Shown here: in pieces, positions 5,245 to 6,409 of the stretch
How the letters are laid out: each line of letters begins with the position of its first letter
How positions within the stretch are numbered: position 1 is the first letter of the stretch
Assembly (NCBI GenBank): GCA_905372345.1
Contig: CAJPPE010000097.1
Coordinates: 1-6,409, forward strand
DNA length: 6,409 nt
Source of the DNA: an uncultured Treponema sp.
GTDB lineage: Bacteria; Spirochaetota; Spirochaetia; Treponematales; Treponemataceae
Direction: 5' to 3'
Notes under the pieces: model-generated
Told to the model about the DNA's origin: nothing
The model's input: only the letters and a program-made list of their open reading frames with translations
The model's database searches: none
Made by a program: the position numbers and the translations under genes

Positions 5245-6399
5245 TTAAAAGGTTCTTGCAGAGCCTGTAGGTTTAGCCCTGTATACCAAAGGCTTAAATC
5301 CGAAAATTCTTTCGTAGTCTCCAACTTTTTCTATATAAGCCTTTGCATCTGCATCTTTAAGAATAGTATAAGTACAGCCGCCGAATCCTTTTCCCGTCAT
5401 TCTTGAGCACACAAGATTAGTTACCGAGGGCTCCATAAATTCAAGGGAACGCTTAACCAGCCAATCCAATTCAGGACAGGAAATTTCAAAGCGGTCTCTA
5501 AGTCCATCGTGTGAGCGGTTTAAAATCCGCGAAAGTATAACATTATCTTTACGTTTTAGGGCATCTACAGCTTCATCAACACTTAAAGATTCTCTGACAA
5601 TATAGGTAACCCTTCTCCTCACCGATTCAGGGATATCAATCTCTTCCAGCATTTTTTCGGTCAAATGCATCATATTTTTAGGCATATCCGGCTGTTTTTT
5701 TACCAGCTCATAGGCTTCTACACATTCGTCCAACCTGGCCGTCAACTCTTCGCGGGCAATTATACGCGGCACACGGGAATCCGTTAATATAATAGAGTGC
5801 CCCTCGATCGGGAAAGGATAAATATCCGCAGTTTTTTTTCGGTGATCGGTACGCACACAATGATTTGACTTTGCAAAAAGAGCACATAGAATATCCGCTC
5901 TATGAGCATAGGTATTTAAATGTTGAACATTTGCATGTTCAAGAATATCTACCAAATCGCTTTTTGTAAGTTTCGGGGCAAACATTTTCCGCAATATAAG
6001 TGCGGTAGCGGTTTTAAGGGCATTGGGAGTTCCCAAGCCGGCATCCGCAGGTATTTCCGACAAAATAGTAAAATTTAAGCCGGAAATATGATATCCAAAG
6101 TCGTTAAACGCCGAAATAACAGCCTTAACTGCATTAGCCCATCGGTCTTCTCTCTTATATCTGAGACCGGAATAAGATATTTTTTTCCGCTCATTAAGCG
6201 AAATTGAAAACAGCCTAAAGTTATTATCGCTGCGCTTAGATGCACAAGCATACAAATAATGGTTAATGCTCATGGAAAGAGTATTCCCTTGAGCAAACCA
6301 CGTATGTTCACCTAAAAGATGAAAACGCCCAGGGGCGGCAGCACATACTTCAGGTTCATCTCCATATTCGTCAACATGAAATGTAACTATTTTTTGCAT
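5245..6399 (-). CDS. galK: galactokinase-like GHMP kinase with altered active-site motifs
   Basis: A cytoplasmic sugar kinase of the GHMP superfamily; true galactokinases make galactose 1-phosphate from galactose and ATP in the Leloir pathway. The 384 residues match the family length. Motif 1 is APGRFHLLGEHTWF (22-35): Arg25, Glu31 and His32 match the consensus, but the sugar-binding Asp of GEHTDY is Trp34. Motif 2, normally GLSSSAA, reads GLGTPNA (121-127). Where galactokinases have MDQ with the catalytic Asp, this protein has HRADI (166-170), with Asp169 a candidate equivalent. Motif 3, RMTGKGFGGC (333-342), is intact, as is the galactokinase-type stretch SHDGLRDRFEISCPELD (296-312), so descent from galactokinase is clear. 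The ATG at 6397-6399 leaves the usual lead of about 20 residues before APGR. No Shine-Dalgarno is seen; TTATATAAC sits directly before the ATG, and the window ends there. No other galactose gene is present. It may act on another sugar or be non-catalytic; the family call is firm, the substrate is not. Confidence 0.85.
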   Translation of the reverse strand: MQKIVTFHVDEYGDEPEVCAAAPGRFHLLGEHTWFAQGNTLSMSINHYLYACASKRSDNNFRLFSISLNERKKISYSGLRYKREDRWANAVKAVISAFNDFGYHISGLNFTILSEIPADAGLGTPNALKTATALILRKMFAPKLTKSDLVDILEHANVQHLNTYAHRADILCALFAKSNHCVRTDHRKKTADIYPFPIEGHSIILTDSRVPRIIAREELTARLDECVEAYELVKKQPDMPKNMMHLTEKMLEEIDIPESVRRRVTYIVRESLSVDEAVDALKRKDNVILSRILNRSHDGLRDRFEISCPELDWLVKRSLEFMEPSVTNLVCSRMTGKGFGGCTYTILKDADAKAYIEKVGDYERIFGFKPLVYRAKPTGSARTF

Positions 6400-6409
6400 G
6401 GTTATATAA

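Noticed and set aside
6401..6409. -10 box TATATA just before the kinase ATG, implying a leaderless message
   Set aside because: Only ten bases upstream are in the window, so neither a -35 nor an earlier start can be judged.

Overview
The window suggests a host-associated spirochaete of the genus Treponema, most like the T. denticola group. This rests on moderate-to-low G+C (about 40% in lines counted by eye), the style of the proteins, and an impression of the gene order. No marker gene fixes the species, so the assignment is inference. All five protein-coding genes lie on the minus strand and fill almost the whole window. The longest gap between genes is about 95 bases. No RNA gene, mobile element or CRISPR array was seen.

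In transcription order (right to left): (1) 6399-5245, a GHMP kinase clearly built on the galactokinase fold, whose sugar-binding and phosphate-binding motifs depart from the family consensus. (2) A 95-base gap with a good sigma-70-type promoter facing left. (3) 5149-4469, a small cytoplasmic tetratricopeptide-repeat (TPR) protein. (4) 4467-2413, an exported protein with an N-terminal TPR-like region, an NHL-type beta-propeller and a C-terminal von Willebrand A-like domain. It starts one base after the TPR gene stops, so the two are probably translationally coupled. (5) A 73-base gap with a strong imperfect hairpin, then 2339-990, a class II CCA-adding tRNA nucleotidyltransferase with an HD domain. 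(6) A 73-base gap with a second hairpin, then 916-1, a CorA-type divalent cation channel whose last few residues lie outside the window.

The TPR/propeller pair looks like a functional unit: one cytoplasmic and one exported repeat scaffold, each with a strong Shine-Dalgarno sequence, behind one promoter. The kinase, cca and corA genes have weak or no visible Shine-Dalgarno sequences. cca and corA look like housekeeping genes that happen to be neighbours.

The items most worth a second look are the altered active site of the galactokinase-like protein and the exported TPR-propeller-VWA protein with a degenerate metal site. Two start-codon corrections (5149 rather than a TTG at 5170; 4467 rather than 4485) also matter for annotation.
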